A stretch of DNA of 43,984 bases from an uncultured Acetobacteraceae bacterium (GCA_902805625.1 CADCTL010000216.1:1-43984); one strand, 5' to 3'; shown: positions 7,785 to 17,239, counted from the stretch's first letter. Numbers and translations: made by a program. Notes: a model not told the origin generated them from the sequence alone.

Positions 7785-9226
7785 GCGACAGCCGGACCAT
7801 CCTCATCGCCGACGACGACCGCGCCATACGCACCGTGCTGAGTCAAGCGCTCGGCCGCTCCGGCTACCAGGTGCGCGCCACCTCCTCCGCGTCCACGCTC
7901 TGGCGCTGGGTGGAGGACGGCGAGGGCGACCTCGTCATCACCGACGTCATCATGCCGGACGAGAACGGCCTCGACCTCGTGCCGCGCATCCGTCGCGTCC
8001 GGCCGGAGCTGCGCGTGGTGGTGATGAGCGCGCAGTCCACCTTCATGACCGCGGTGAAAGCGGCCCAACGCGGCGCCTTCGAATACCTGCCCAAGCCCTT
8101 CGATTTGAAGGAATTGCTGGCGGTGGTGGAGCGGGCGCTGGCGGCGCCGCACGACGCGGAGCCGGAGGACGGCGACGACGCCGAGGAGCGCCTGCCGCTG
8201 ATCGGCCGCAGCGCGGCCATGCAGGAGATCTACCGCACCGTCGCGCGCCTCACGACCACCGACCTCACGGTGATGATCACCGGCGAGTCGGGCACCGGCA
8301 AGGAACTGGTCGCCCGCGCGCTGCACGACTACGGCCGCCGCCGGGCCGGGCCCTTCGTTGCGATCAACATGGCGGCGATCCCGCGCGAGCTGATCGAGAG
8401 CGAGCTGTTCGGCCACGAGCGCGGCGCCTTCACCGGCGCGCTCAACCGCGGCGTCGGCCGCTTCGAGCAGGCCGCCGGCGGCACCCTATTCCTCGACGAG
8501 ATAGGCGACATGCCGGCCGAGGCGCAGACCCGGTTGCTCCGCGTGCTGCAAGAAGGCGAGTTCACCACCGTCGGCGGCCGGGCCCCGGTGAAGGCCAACG
8601 TCCGCATCGTGGCCGCCACCCACCGCGACCTGCGCCAATCCATCCGGCAGGGCTTGTTCCGCGAGGACCTGTTCTACCGGCTGAACGTGGTGCCGATCCG
8701 CCTGCCCCCGCTCCGCGAACGGGCGGAGGACATCCCCCTGCTCGCGCGCCACTTCCTCGACCGCGCCCGCGCCTCCGGCTTGCCGCAGAAGCACCTCGAC
8801 CCGGAGGCGCTGGACCGGCTCAAGACGCATGGCTGGCCCGGCAACGCGCGCGAACTGGAGAACCTGATGCGCCGCCTCGCCGCGCTCTACCCGCAGGAGC
8901 GCATCGGCGCCGACGCGGTGGGCGGCGAGCTCGCCGACAGCGAACCGACCGGCGCCGGGGGCGCGGCGGGGCAGGGACCGGAAACCTTGGAGCAGGCGGT
9001 GGAGCGGCACCTCAAGCCCTTCGTCGCGGCGCATCGCGACGGCCCGCCCGTGCGCGACCTCTACGAACGGGTGCTCGCCGAGGTGGAGCGGCCGTTGCTG
9101 CGCCTCGTGCTGTCGGCGACCCGGGGCAACCAGATCAAGGCGGCCGCCATGCTGGGCCTGAACCGCAACACGTTGCGCAAGAAGATCCGCGAGCTGGATT
9201 TGCCGGTCGTGCGCGGGCTCGGCTGA
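7781..9226 (+). CDS. ntrC: sigma-54-dependent nitrogen response regulator NtrC
   Basis: A 481-residue enhancer-binding activator of nitrogen-assimilation promoters. The receiver domain has an acidic pocket at DDD (residues 11-13) and phospho-acceptor Asp55 ([12 protein letters not shown]). The AAA+ domain has Walker A GESGTGKE (168-175), an intact sigma-54 contact loop GAFTGA (215-220) and Walker [12 protein letters not shown]. The C-terminus carries a Fis-type helix-turn-helix ([20 protein letters not shown]). The intact GAFTGA predicts real sigma-54 activation. GTG 7781 overlaps the end of ntrB, follows a GGGGGAGGGG stretch and starts the receiver fold. The stop overlaps the ntrY ATG by one base. 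Confidence 0.96.
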   Translation: MSDSRTILIADDDRAIRTVLSQALGRSGYQVRATSSASTLWRWVEDGEGDLVITDVIMPDENGLDLVPRIRRVRPELRVVVMSAQSTFMTAVKAAQRGAFEYLPKPFDLKELLAVVERALAAPHDAEPEDGDDAEERLPLIGRSAAMQEIYRTVARLTTTDLTVMITGESGTGKELVARALHDYGRRRAGPFVAINMAAIPRELIESELFGHERGAFTGALNRGVGRFEQAAGGTLFLDEIGDMPAEAQTRLLRVLQEGEFTTVGGRAPVKANVRIVAATHRDLRQSIRQGLFREDLFYRLNVVPIRLPPLRERAEDIPLLARHFLDRARASGLPQKHLDPEALDRLKTHGWPGNARELENLMRRLAALYPQERIGADAVGGELADSEPTGAGGAAGQGPETLEQAVERHLKPFVAAHRDGPPVRDLYERVLAEVERPLLRLVLSATRGNQIKAAAMLGLNRNTLRKKIRELDLPVVRGLG

Positions 9227-11646
9227 TGGGCGTCGTGCGCCGCCCCGTCTTCAAGCTGCGCTGGAGCTCCGACCCCGGCGCCGCCCCGCGCGAGACCGCG
9301 GCGGGGAAGCCGCCGGAGCCCCCGCGCGCGATGGCCGGGCGGGTGGCCGACCTGCTGCTCGGGCGCGGCATGACGCTCGGCTTGGCTTTGGGCGCGCTGC
9401 TGCTCGGCGTGGCCACCTTCTCGGTTCTGTCGAACGGCAGCCCCTTCGGCCCGCGCCGGCAGGGCGCGGTGGTGGCCATCGTCCTGGTCAACCTGTCGGT
9501 GCTTCTGCTGCTGGGCGCCTCGCTCGCCGCGCGGCTGGTGCGGGTGTGGGCGGAGCGACGCCGCGGCTCCGCCGGGTCGCGCCTCCACGTTCGGCTGGTG
9601 CTGCTCTTCGGCGGCGTGGCCGTGGTGCCGGCGCTGCTGGTCGCGGGCTTCGCGGCCATGTTCTTCAACCTCGGCATAGAAACCTGGTTCAGCGACCGGG
9701 TCCGCACGGCGCTGGAAGCCAGCCTCCAGGCGAGCCGCGGCTACCTGGAGGAGCACCGCAACACCATCCGCGGCGACGCGCTCGCCATGGCGGCGGACCT
9801 GTCGCGTGCCCGCGTGCTGCTGCCCGACAACGGCATCGCCTTCGCGCGCTTGCTCGCCACCCACACGAACTTGCGGAACCTGACGGAAGCGGTGGTTTTC
9901 GATCCCGCGACGCAGCGCGTGGTCGCGCACGCCGGCTTCACCACCTCGTTCACCCTCGACCCGCCGGGCGAGGAGGCGATCGCCGACGCGCGGCTCGGCG
10001 ACGTCGCGGTGCTGCCGGGCGGCGAGCGGGTCCGGGCGCTGGTGTCGCTAGACTTCGGGCAGGGCTGGATGCTGCTCATCGGCCGGCCGCTGGACGCGAC
10101 GGTGCTGACCCACCAGCAATCGGTGGAGCAGGCGGTGGCGCAGTACGTGGAGTTGGACCGCAACCGCTCCGGCTTGCAGATCACCTTCGTGATGATCTTC
10201 GCCATCGCGGCCTTGCTGGTGCTGATGGCGGCCGTGCTGATCGGACTCGTCCTCGCCAACCAGCTCGCGCGGCCGATCGGGCGGTTGATCGTGGCGGCCG
10301 AGCGGGTGCGGGGCGGCGACCTCTCGACTCGGGTGCAAGAGGGTTCCGCCGACGACGAGGTCGCCAGCCTGTCGCGCGCCTTCAACCGCATGACCCACCA
10401 GCTCGCCACCCAGCGGAGCGAGCTGATGCAGGCCAACCGGCAGATCGACGACCGCCGGCGCTTCACCGAGACTGTGCTGGCCGGCGTGTCGGCGGGCGTG
10501 GTCGGCCTGGACGCGGAAGGGCGCGTCAACCTGCCGAACCGGCGCGCGAGCGAGCTGCTCGGGCTCGACCTGGACGTGGCCATCGGCTCCCCGCTCGCCT
10601 CCGTGGTACCGGAGTTCGCCCCGCTCCTGGCCGCGGTGCGCGAAGGCGGCGCCGCCACGCCGGAGAAGGCCCGCACCGCCGAGATCCGCATCGGCCCGCC
10701 GTCCAACCGCCGCACCTTGCTGGCGCGCGTCGGCGCTGAACTCCAGGGCGGCGGCGGGCGCGAGGTGGCGGGCTACGTCCTCACCTTCGACGACATCACC
10801 GAGCTGCTGTCCGCGCAGCGCAAGGCCGCCTGGGCGGACGTGGCGCGGCGCATCGCGCACGAGATCAAGAACCCGCTCACCCCCATCCAGCTCTCGGCGG
10901 AGCGGCTGAAGCGCCGCTACCTGAAGGAGATCCAGTCCGATCCCGAGACCTTCAAGGCGTGCACGGACACCATCGTGCGCCAAGTGGGCGACATCGGGCG
11001 CATGGTGGACGAGTTCTCCGCCTTCGCGCGGATGCCGCAGCCGGTGATACGGCCGGAGAACCTGGGGCAATTGCTGCGCGAAGCGCTGGTGTTGCAGCGC
11101 GACGCGCACCCGGACATCGACTACGCCATCGAGCAGCCCGGCGCCGCGCCAGTGGTGCCCTGCGACCGCCGCCTGCTCAACCAGGCGCTCACGAACCTCC
11201 TGCAGAACGCTGCGGACGCCATCGCCATGCGCGTCGCCGCGGAAGCGATGGGCGCGCCGCCGCGCGCGCCCGGCGAGACCATTGGACACATCACCGTGCG
11301 CGTCACGCAGGGTGAGGACGCGCTGGAGGTCGCCGTGGAGGACGACGGCGTCGGCCTGCCGCAAGGCGACGAGCGCGACCGCCTCGCCGAACCCTACGTC
11401 ACGCACAAAGCCAAGGGCACCGGCCTCGGCCTTGCCATCGTGAAGAAGATCATGGAGGACCACGGCGGGAAGCTCGGCCTCGACGACGCCGCGCGGGGCA
11501 GCGGCGCGCGTGCGGTGCTGACCCTACCTTGGCGGCAGGCGCCCGAGCGGGGCGGTCCGCCGTCCGAGGAGCGCGGCGACGCGGTGGAAGCGGCGGAAGC
11601 CGAGACGTCCGAAGGCAGCATGAGGCGCGCGCAGCATGGCGCATGA
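9226..11646 (+). CDS. ntrY: membrane sensor histidine kinase NtrY
   Basis: An 806-residue inner-membrane kinase partnered with NtrX, implicated in nitrogen, redox or envelope sensing in Alphaproteobacteria. Three hydrophobic segments lie within the first ~150 residues (around GMTLGLALGALLLGVATF, VVAIVLVNLSVLLLLGASLA and LVLLFGGVAVVPALLVAGF). A ~170-residue periplasmic region follows, then another membrane helix (FVMIFAIAALLVLMAAVLIG) and HAMP (RPIGRLIVAAERVRGGDLST). After a PAS domain comes the H-box with His545 in RRIAHEIKNPLTPIQLS, then an ATPase domain (LTNLLQNAADAI, EDDGVGLPQ, GTGLGLAIVKKIM). It overlaps ntrX by 11 bases. Confidence 0.95.
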   Translation: MGVVRRPVFKLRWSSDPGAAPRETAAGKPPEPPRAMAGRVADLLLGRGMTLGLALGALLLGVATFSVLSNGSPFGPRRQGAVVAIVLVNLSVLLLLGASLAARLVRVWAERRRGSAGSRLHVRLVLLFGGVAVVPALLVAGFAAMFFNLGIETWFSDRVRTALEASLQASRGYLEEHRNTIRGDALAMAADLSRARVLLPDNGIAFARLLATHTNLRNLTEAVVFDPATQRVVAHAGFTTSFTLDPPGEEAIADARLGDVAVLPGGERVRALVSLDFGQGWMLLIGRPLDATVLTHQQSVEQAVAQYVELDRNRSGLQITFVMIFAIAALLVLMAAVLIGLVLANQLARPIGRLIVAAERVRGGDLSTRVQEGSADDEVASLSRAFNRMTHQLATQRSELMQANRQIDDRRRFTETVLAGVSAGVVGLDAEGRVNLPNRRASELLGLDLDVAIGSPLASVVPEFAPLLAAVREGGAATPEKARTAEIRIGPPSNRRTLLARVGAELQGGGGREVAGYVLTFDDITELLSAQRKAAWADVARRIAHEIKNPLTPIQLSAERLKRRYLKEIQSDPETFKACTDTIVRQVGDIGRMVDEFSAFARMPQPVIRPENLGQLLREALVLQRDAHPDIDYAIEQPGAAPVVPCDRRLLNQALTNLLQNAADAIAMRVAAEAMGAPPRAPGETIGHITVRVTQGEDALEVAVEDDGVGLPQGDERDRLAEPYVTHKAKGTGLGLAIVKKIMEDHGGKLGLDDAARGSGARAVLTLPWRQAPERGGPPSEERGDAVEAAEAETSEGSMRRAQHGA

Positions 11647-13063
11647 GATACTGATCGTGGACGACGAGCCCGACATCCGGGCCCAGATCGAAGGCATCCT
11701 GGAGGACGAGGGCTACGAGACCCGCGTGGCCCACAACAGCGACACCGCCCTCGCCGCCTTCCGGGCGCGGCGGCCCTCGCTCGTGGTGCTCGACATCTGG
11801 TTGCAGAACTCGCGCCTGGACGGCCTCGGCATCCTCGGCGAGATGCTGCGCGAGGAGCCGCAGGTGCCCTGCGTCATGATCTCCGGGCACGGCACCATCG
11901 AGACCGCCGTGCGCGCCATCCAGCAGGGCGCTTACGACTTCATCGAGAAGCCCTTCAATTCCGACCGCCTGTTGCTGATCGTCTCGCGCGCGCTGGAGGC
12001 GGCGCGGCTCAAGCGGGAGAACAACGAGCTCAAGCTGCGCGCCGGCGCCGAAACGGAGCTGGTCGGCGGCTCGCAGGCGATGGCGCAGCTCCGCGCCGCG
12101 ATCGAGCGGGTGGCGCCGACCGGCAGCCGCGTGCTCATCACCGGCCCCGCGGGCTCCGGCAAGGAGGTGGCGGCGCGGATGATCCACGCCCGCAGCCGTC
12201 GGGCCGACGGGCCCTTCGTGGTGCTGAATTGCGCCACCTTGAACCCCGCCCGCTTCGAGGAAGAGCTGTTCGGCGTGGAGCCGGCCTCGGACGCGCCCAG
12301 TTCCGCCCGCCGCGCCGGCGTGTTGGAGCGCGCCCACGGCGGCACGCTGCTGCTCGACGAAGTCGCGGACATGCCGCTCGAAACGCAGGGCAAGATCGTG
12401 CGCGCTTTGCAGGAACAGGGCTTCGAGCGCGTGGGCGGCGCCACCCGCGTCAAGGTGGACGTTCGCGTGCTGGCCACCACCAACCGCGACCTCCAGGCGG
12501 AGATCGCGGCCGGGCGGTTCCGCGAGGACCTCTACTACCGATTGGCCGTGGTGCCGCTCCGCACCCCGGCGCTGCGCGAGCGGCGGGAAGACGTGCCGGC
12601 GCTGGCGCGGCACTTCATGGCGCGCTCCGCCACCACCTCCGGGATGCCCCCGCGCGAGATCGGCGAGGACGCGCTGGCCGCGCTCCAGGCCTACGATTGG
12701 CCGGGCAACGTGCGGCAGCTTCGCAATCTGGTGGACTGGCTGCTCATCATGGCGCCGGGCGAGGCGCGCGAGTCGATCCGCGCCGAAATGCTGCCGCCCG
12801 AGGTCGGCTCCGCCGCGCCAGCCATGCTCAAGCTCGACCGGTCGAGCGAAATCATGACCCTACCGCTGCGCGACGCGCGCGAGCTGTTCGAGCGGCAGTA
12901 CCTCGAAGCGCAGCTCCTGCGCTTCGGCGGCAACATCAGCCGGACCGCGAACTTCGTGGGCATGGAGCGCAGCGCGCTGCACCGCAAGCTGAAGTTCCTC
13001 GGCGTCCACGCCGAGGACCGCGCCCCGGTCGCGGCGCCGCCGGCCGCCAGCGCCAACATCTGA
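11636..13063 (+). CDS. ntrX: response regulator NtrX (AAA+ domain without GAFTGA loop)
   Basis: A 475-residue NtrC-like regulator. The receiver domain starts EILIVDDEPDIR with phospho-acceptor Asp53 in VVLDIWLQNSRLDG. The AAA+ domain keeps Walker A GPAGSGKE (170-177) and Walker B LLLDEVADMP. The segment after EELFG reads VEPASDAPSSARRAGVLERA, so the sigma-54-binding GAFTGA motif is absent, as in other alphaproteobacterial NtrX proteins. That argues for a sigma-54-independent mode. The C-terminal Fis-like helix-turn-helix is SRTANFVGMERSALHRKL. ntrX completes the nitrogen/redox regulatory block, and the next gene starts 15 bp downstream. Confidence 0.95.
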   Translation: MAHEILIVDDEPDIRAQIEGILEDEGYETRVAHNSDTALAAFRARRPSLVVLDIWLQNSRLDGLGILGEMLREEPQVPCVMISGHGTIETAVRAIQQGAYDFIEKPFNSDRLLLIVSRALEAARLKRENNELKLRAGAETELVGGSQAMAQLRAAIERVAPTGSRVLITGPAGSGKEVAARMIHARSRRADGPFVVLNCATLNPARFEEELFGVEPASDAPSSARRAGVLERAHGGTLLLDEVADMPLETQGKIVRALQEQGFERVGGATRVKVDVRVLATTNRDLQAEIAAGRFREDLYYRLAVVPLRTPALRERREDVPALARHFMARSATTSGMPPREIGEDALAALQAYDWPGNVRQLRNLVDWLLIMAPGEARESIRAEMLPPEVGSAAPAMLKLDRSSEIMTLPLRDARELFERQYLEAQLLRFGGNISRTANFVGMERSALHRKLKFLGVHAEDRAPVAAPPAASANI

Positions 13064-13078
13064 GCGCTTCGCACGGGG

Positions 13079-13951
13079 ATGGCGCGCATCGCTTACGTGA
13101 ACGGCCGTTGGCTCGGCCAGCGCTCGGCCGCGGTGAACATCGAGGACCGCGGCTACCAGTTCGGGGACGGCGTGTACGAGGTGGTCCACGTCCACGGCGG
13201 GCGCTTCATCGACGAGGGGCGCCACCTCGCCCGCCTCGACCGCAGCCTGCGCGAGATCAAGCTGCCCGAACCCATGCCGCGCGCCGCGCTCCTCCAAGTC
13301 ATGCGCGAGCTGGTGCGCCGGAACCGGGTTGCCGACGGGTTGGTCTACATGCAGGTGACACGCGGCGTGGCGCGCCGCGACCACGCCTTCCCGCGCCGGC
13401 CCGTGCCGCCGGCGCTGGTCATGACCGTGAAGCGCATCCCGCCCTACCCGCGCGACGTGGACGCCTGGGCGGTGTCGGCCATCACGGCGCCCGACCTGCG
13501 CTGGGCGCGGCGCGACATCAAGAGCCTGAACCTGCTGCCGAACGTGCTGGCCCGGCAGGCGGCGCGCGAGGCGGGGGCGGCCGAGGCCATCCTCTACGAC
13601 GAGGGGACCGGCGCCGTCACGGAAGGCGCCGCCACGTCCTTCTGGATCGTGGACGAGCACGGCACGCTCCGCACCCGGCCCCTCGGTCACGCCATCCTGC
13701 CGGGCTGCACCCGGGACGCGCTGATCGCGGAACTGGCCGAGGCCGGCATAGCCCACGAGGAGCGAGAGTTCACCTTGGAAGAAACGCGGCGGGCGCGGGA
13801 GGCCTTCCTCACCTCCGCGACCTCTTTCGTGAAGCCGATCACCCGCCTGGACGGCCAGCCGGTCGGGGAAGGGACGGTCGGGCCCGTGACTCGGCGGCTG
13901 TTCGACCTCTTCGCCAGGCATGTCCAAGGCGGCCCCAGGAACTCGGCGTGA
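13079..13951 (+). CDS. dat: D-amino-acid aminotransferase (class IV PLP enzyme)
   Basis: A 290-residue fold-type IV aminotransferase, expected to interconvert D-alanine and D-glutamate for peptidoglycan or to degrade D-amino acids. The PLP Schiff-base lysine is Lys148 in RRDIKSLNLLPN. The N-terminal signature is EDRGYQFGDGVYEVVHVHGG, and RGVARRDHAFP matches the carboxylate-binding loop of D-amino-acid rather than branched-chain enzymes. EGAATSFWIVDEHGTLRT and ILPGCTRD are further family marks. The gene lies between ntrX and hfq as in other Rhodospirillales. It overlaps the next gene by four bases (GTGA). A related 4-amino-4-deoxychorismate lyase activity is less likely. Confidence 0.88.
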   Translation: MARIAYVNGRWLGQRSAAVNIEDRGYQFGDGVYEVVHVHGGRFIDEGRHLARLDRSLREIKLPEPMPRAALLQVMRELVRRNRVADGLVYMQVTRGVARRDHAFPRRPVPPALVMTVKRIPPYPRDVDAWAVSAITAPDLRWARRDIKSLNLLPNVLARQAAREAGAAEAILYDEGTGAVTEGAATSFWIVDEHGTLRTRPLGHAILPGCTRDALIAELAEAGIAHEEREFTLEETRRAREAFLTSATSFVKPITRLDGQPVGEGTVGPVTRRLFDLFARHVQGGPRNSA

Positions 13952-14631
13952 CTGCGCCTGAACTCCCTTCTCCGGCCGCCATCATCTGGGATTGGGACAA
14001 CACCCTCGTGGACGGCTGGGCGGCCATCGCCGCCGGGTTGAACGCCGCCTTCGCCGCCTTCGGCTTGCCGCCGTGGACCACCGAGGAGGTGAGGGGGCGG
14101 GTCCGCCGCTCCCTGCGCGAGAGCTTCCCGGAGATGTTCGGCGCGGAGTGGGAGCGGGCCCGCGACGTCTTCTACGCCGAGGTGCGCGCGCGCCATCTCG
14201 GCGTGCTGTCCCCGATGCCCGGCGCGGCGGAGGCGCTCCGCGCCGGTGCGGCGTTGGCACCCATGGCGGTGAACAGCAACAAGCAAGGATCGCTGCTGCG
14301 GGCCGAGGCCGCGCATCTCGGCTGGGCGGAGCTGTTCCGCGCCCTGGTCGGCGCGGGCGACGCGGAGATGGACAAACCCGACCCGGCCCCGATGCGCCTC
14401 GCGCTCGCCGCCTGCGGGGTGCCGGTCGGGCCGGCGGTCTGGTACGTCGGCGACACGGCGCTCGACATGCAGGCGGCTCGCGCCGCGGGCTGCGCCGCCG
14501 TGCTGGTCGGAAACGCGGAGCACGACGGGGGCGTCGCCAACGCCATGCCCGATGCGTGCTTCGCCGACGGCCATGCGCTTGCCGCGCATCTGGGCCGCCT
14601 TGCCAAGACCCCCTTTCCTGCGGGAAGCTGA
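13948..14631 (+). CDS. HAD-superfamily phosphatase (phosphoglycolate-phosphatase-like)
   Basis: A 227-residue haloacid-dehalogenase-type hydrolase. All four motifs are visible: the nucleophile/acid pair in [10 protein letters not shown] (residues ~13-22), motif II in [13 protein letters not shown], the lysine in [14 protein letters not shown] and the metal aspartate in [18 protein letters not shown] helical cap domain lies between motifs I and II ([20 protein letters not shown]). The substrate cannot be inferred; phosphoglycolate-phosphatase-like clean-up is the family default. GTG 13948 overlaps the aminotransferase stop. The protein ends three bases before a hairpin in the hfq leader. Confidence 0.85.
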   Translation: MTAPELPSPAAIIWDWDNTLVDGWAAIAAGLNAAFAAFGLPPWTTEEVRGRVRRSLRESFPEMFGAEWERARDVFYAEVRARHLGVLSPMPGAAEALRAGAALAPMAVNSNKQGSLLRAEAAHLGWAELFRALVGAGDAEMDKPDPAPMRLALAACGVPVGPAVWYVGDTALDMQAARAAGCAAVLVGNAEHDGGVANAMPDACFADGHALAAHLGRLAKTPFPAGS

Positions 14632-14633
14632 CC

Positions 14634-14664
14634 GCGGGCAGGGGAGCCCTGAAGGGCAGCCCGC
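14634..14664 (+). promoter_or_regulatory. nested hairpin in the hfq leader
   Basis: GCGGGC (14634-14639) pairs with GCCCGC (14659-14664), enclosing a second stem GCCC/GGGC with loop TGAA. It lies between the HAD stop and the hfq ribosome-binding site (AAGAAGG). It could act in RNA processing, termination or hfq autoregulation; none is shown by sequence alone. Confidence 0.4.
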
Positions 14665-14684
14665 ATAAGAAGAAGGACCGCGCC

Positions 14685-15002
14685 GTGGCCGCCGAGAAGT
14701 CCCAGAACGTGCAGGACGTGTTCCTGAACCACGTTCGCAAAAGCAAGACTCCCGTCACGATCTTCCTGGTCAACGGGGTCAAGCTTCAGGGCATCATCAC
14801 CTGGTTCGACAACTTCTCCGTGCTGCTCCGACGGGACGGGCACACGCAGCTCGTGTACAAGCACGCCATCAGCACCGTGATGCCGGGCGCGCCCATCCAG
14901 CTCTTCGACGCCAGCGCGCCGCGGGAAGGCGCCGCCACCGTGCAGCGCGAGGGCAGCACCCTGACCATGACGCGCGAGGTCAACCCTGCCACAGGAGGCT
15001 GA
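14685..15002 (+). CDS. hfq: RNA chaperone Hfq
   Basis: A 105-residue Sm-like hexameric RNA chaperone that pairs small RNAs with mRNAs. The Sm1 region has [40 protein letters not shown] and the Sm2 motif [10 protein letters not shown], all close to the Hfq consensus. A ~35-residue C-terminal tail follows (from about [10 protein letters not shown]), longer than in many Alphaproteobacteria. GTG 14685 is the start, supported by AAGAAGGA upstream and by the expected N-terminus (AAEKSQNVQ). The stop codon is embedded in AGGAGGCTGA, and the downstream hflX frame is open through this junction. Confidence 0.96.
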   Translation: MAAEKSQNVQDVFLNHVRKSKTPVTIFLVNGVKLQGIITWFDNFSVLLRRDGHTQLVYKHAISTVMPGAPIQLFDASAPREGAATVQREGSTLTMTREVNPATGG

Positions 15003-15177
15003 CCCGGCCGACCCGCCGGACCCGGCAAACGACCGCGGCGGCGGAACCGACGCCGGCCCGACGCTCGCGGCCGTCCTCCTTCCCTATGAACGGAGCCGGC
15101 GCTCGGCGACGGCTGGCCAAGCGCCGACGGATGGCGCCCCGCGTGCCGCAGAGGCCCGGCTCGCTGAAGCAACCGGC

Positions 15178-16365
15178 TTGGCCGGTAGCATCGGCGTCGC
15201 CATCGTCCACTCGGCCATCCTGCCGCTGCGCGAACGGCGGCCCAGCACCCTCCTCGGCGAGGGCCAAGTCGAAGCCGTCCGCAAGGACATCGCCGACAAG
15301 TCGGTGACGGTGGCGGTGGTGGATGCGGCGTTGACGCCGGTGCAGCAACGCAACCTTGAGCGCGCCTGGGGCTGCAAGGTCATCGACCGCACCGGCCTGA
15401 TTCTGGAAATCTTCGGCGAGCGCGCCCGAACCCGCGAGGGCTCGCTCCAGGTCGAGCTGGCGCACCTGGAGTACCAGCGCACCCGCCTCGTCCGCTCCTG
15501 GACCCACCTGGAGCGGCAGCGCGGCGGCTTCGGCTTCCTCGGCGGTCCCGGTGAATCGCAAATCGAGATCGACCGCCGCTTGATCGGCGAGCGCATCGTC
15601 AAGATCAAGGGCGAATTGGAACAAGTGCGCCGCACCCGCGGCCTGCACCGCCGCGCGCGGGAGCGGGTGCCCTACCCGGTGATCGCCCTTGTCGGGTACA
15701 CCAACGCCGGCAAATCCACGCTCTTCAACGCCCTCACCGGCGCCGGCGTCCACGCCGAGGACCAGCTCTTCGCCACCTTGGACCCGACCATGCGCGCCAT
15801 CGGCCTGCCCTCCGGCCGCACCGCCATCCTGTCGGACACGGTGGGCTTCATCTCCGACCTGCCCACCCAGCTCGTCGAAGCGTTCCGCGCCACGTTGGAG
15901 GAGGTGGCCGCAGCCGACGTCATCCTCCACGTGCGCGACGTGGCGCACCCGGACACCGCGGCGCAGCGCCGGGACGTGCTCAAGGTGCTCGGCGACATGG
16001 CCGAAGGCCCGCACGCCGCCATGGACGAGGGCTGGGAAGCCCGCGTGGCGGAGGTGCTGAACAAGGCCGACCTGCTCGGCGGCGCCGGCCAAGTTGTCGG
16101 CGGCGACCCCGGCGCGGTGGTGGTGTCCGCCCTGACCGGGGAAGGCCTGCCGGAGCTCCGCGCCGCCATAGACGCGCGGGTTTCCGCGGGCATGGAGTTG
16201 GTGGACTACGCCATCCCGGCCGCCGACGGCGCCCGCCTCGCCTGGCTCTACCGTCACGGCGAGGTGGTGAACCGGGAAGAACGCGAGGAGGGCGACATCG
16301 CTGTGACGGTCCGGCTCTCCGCCGCCGACCGCGCCCGCTTCGAGCGGAACCAGACCGCCGGGTGA
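15178..16365 (+). CDS. hflX: ribosome-associated GTPase HflX (true start uncertain, probably upstream)
   Basis: A GTPase that splits stalled ribosomes in well-studied relatives. Visible motifs are the N-terminal HflX domain (LLGEGQVEAV, QQRNLERAWGCKVIDRTGLI, ARTREGSLQVELAHLEYQ), the glycine-rich linker (GGFGFLGGPGESQIEIDRR) and the G domain (G1 GYTNAGKSTLFNALTG, G3 DTVGFISDLP, G4 LNKADLL). The TTG at 15178 is the only ordinary start codon, but it has no ribosome-binding site. The frame stays open to 14971 and the upstream codons encode HflX-like sequence (LAAVLLPYERSRR, PRAAEARLAEATG). The biological start is thus likely near the hfq stop, where only a CTG (14986) is available. Confidence 0.92.
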   Translation: MAGSIGVAIVHSAILPLRERRPSTLLGEGQVEAVRKDIADKSVTVAVVDAALTPVQQRNLERAWGCKVIDRTGLILEIFGERARTREGSLQVELAHLEYQRTRLVRSWTHLERQRGGFGFLGGPGESQIEIDRRLIGERIVKIKGELEQVRRTRGLHRRARERVPYPVIALVGYTNAGKSTLFNALTGAGVHAEDQLFATLDPTMRAIGLPSGRTAILSDTVGFISDLPTQLVEAFRATLEEVAAADVILHVRDVAHPDTAAQRRDVLKVLGDMAEGPHAAMDEGWEARVAEVLNKADLLGGAGQVVGGDPGAVVVSALTGEGLPELRAAIDARVSAGMELVDYAIPAADGARLAWLYRHGEVVNREEREEGDIAVTVRLSAADRARFERNQTAG

Positions 16366-17195
16366 GCCTGCGCTTCGACCGGGCCGCTGCCACCGGCATC
16401 GCGGAGCTGCTGCGGGACGCGGCGCGGGCGGAGATCATGCCACGCTTCCGGCGCCTCGCTGCCGGCACAGTCCGGAGCAAGACGGGCCCTCTCGACTTGG
16501 TCACGGACGCCGACGAGGGGGCCGAGCGAGTCATCGCGGCCGGCCTCGCCGCCCGCTTCCCCGGCTGCCTCGTGGTGGGCGAAGAGGGCGCCGCCGCCGA
16601 TCCGGCCCTGCTCAGGCGGCTGGAAGACGCCGACCTCGCCTTTGTCGTCGATCCGGTGGACGGCACGGCCAACTTCGCGGCCGGCCTGCCGCTCTTCGGC
16701 TGCATGGTCGCCGCTATCCTGCGGGGCGAAGTCGTGGCCGGCTGGATTCACGACCCGCTCGGCGACGACACCGCCGTCGCGTTGCGAGGCGAGGGGGCCT
16801 GGATCGAGGCCCCGGACGGGCACCAGACGCCGCTGCGGGTCGCGGCGCCAGCGCCTCTGGAGCGGATGCTCGGCGACCTGTCCTGGACCTACCTGCCGGA
16901 GCCTTTGCGCACCCGGGTCGCGTCGCGCCTGCCGCGTTTGGCGGGGGCGGTGGGACTGCGCTGCGCCGCCCACGCCTACCGCTCCGTGGCGGGCGGGCAC
17001 CTTCACCTGCTGCTGTTCCACCGCTTGATGCCCTGGGACCACGCGGCCGGCTGGTTGCTGCACCGGGAAGCCGGCGGCCACGCGGCCGGCTTCGACGGGC
17101 AGCCCTACTCTCCATTGCGGCACGGCGGCGGCCTCATCTGTGCCCCCGACGCGGCATCCTGGATAGAGGCAAGGACCAAGCTGCTCGAACCTTGA
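16362..17195 (+). CDS. inositol-monophosphatase-family phosphatase
   Basis: A 277-residue Mg-dependent phosphatase of the IMPase/FBPase fold. Metal-binding signatures are VVGEEG (Glu74-Glu75), VVDPVDGTANF (Asp97, Asp100) and the C-terminal MPWDHAAGWLL. Family members dephosphorylate inositol phosphate, histidinol phosphate, PAP or sugar phosphates. Conserved motifs do not tell these apart, although orthologues in this genomic position are often labelled histidinol-phosphatase or IMPase. GTG 16362 overlaps the hflX stop (GTGA), so it is probably co-translated. It is the last gene of the plus-strand run. Confidence 0.87.
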   Translation: MSLRFDRAAATGIAELLRDAARAEIMPRFRRLAAGTVRSKTGPLDLVTDADEGAERVIAAGLAARFPGCLVVGEEGAAADPALLRRLEDADLAFVVDPVDGTANFAAGLPLFGCMVAAILRGEVVAGWIHDPLGDDTAVALRGEGAWIEAPDGHQTPLRVAAPAPLERMLGDLSWTYLPEPLRTRVASRLPRLAGAVGLRCAAHAYRSVAGGHLHLLLFHRLMPWDHAAGWLLHREAGGHAAGFDGQPYSPLRHGGGLICAPDAASWIEARTKLLEP

Positions 17196-17239
17196 AGCTT
17201 GGTCGCTGGGCCTTTCAACACCGCCGCTTTTCAGCATTT

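Noticed and set aside
10048-11463. 471-codon minus-strand frame opposite ntrY
   Set aside because: His/Val/Leu-rich antisense shadow of a clear histidine kinase.
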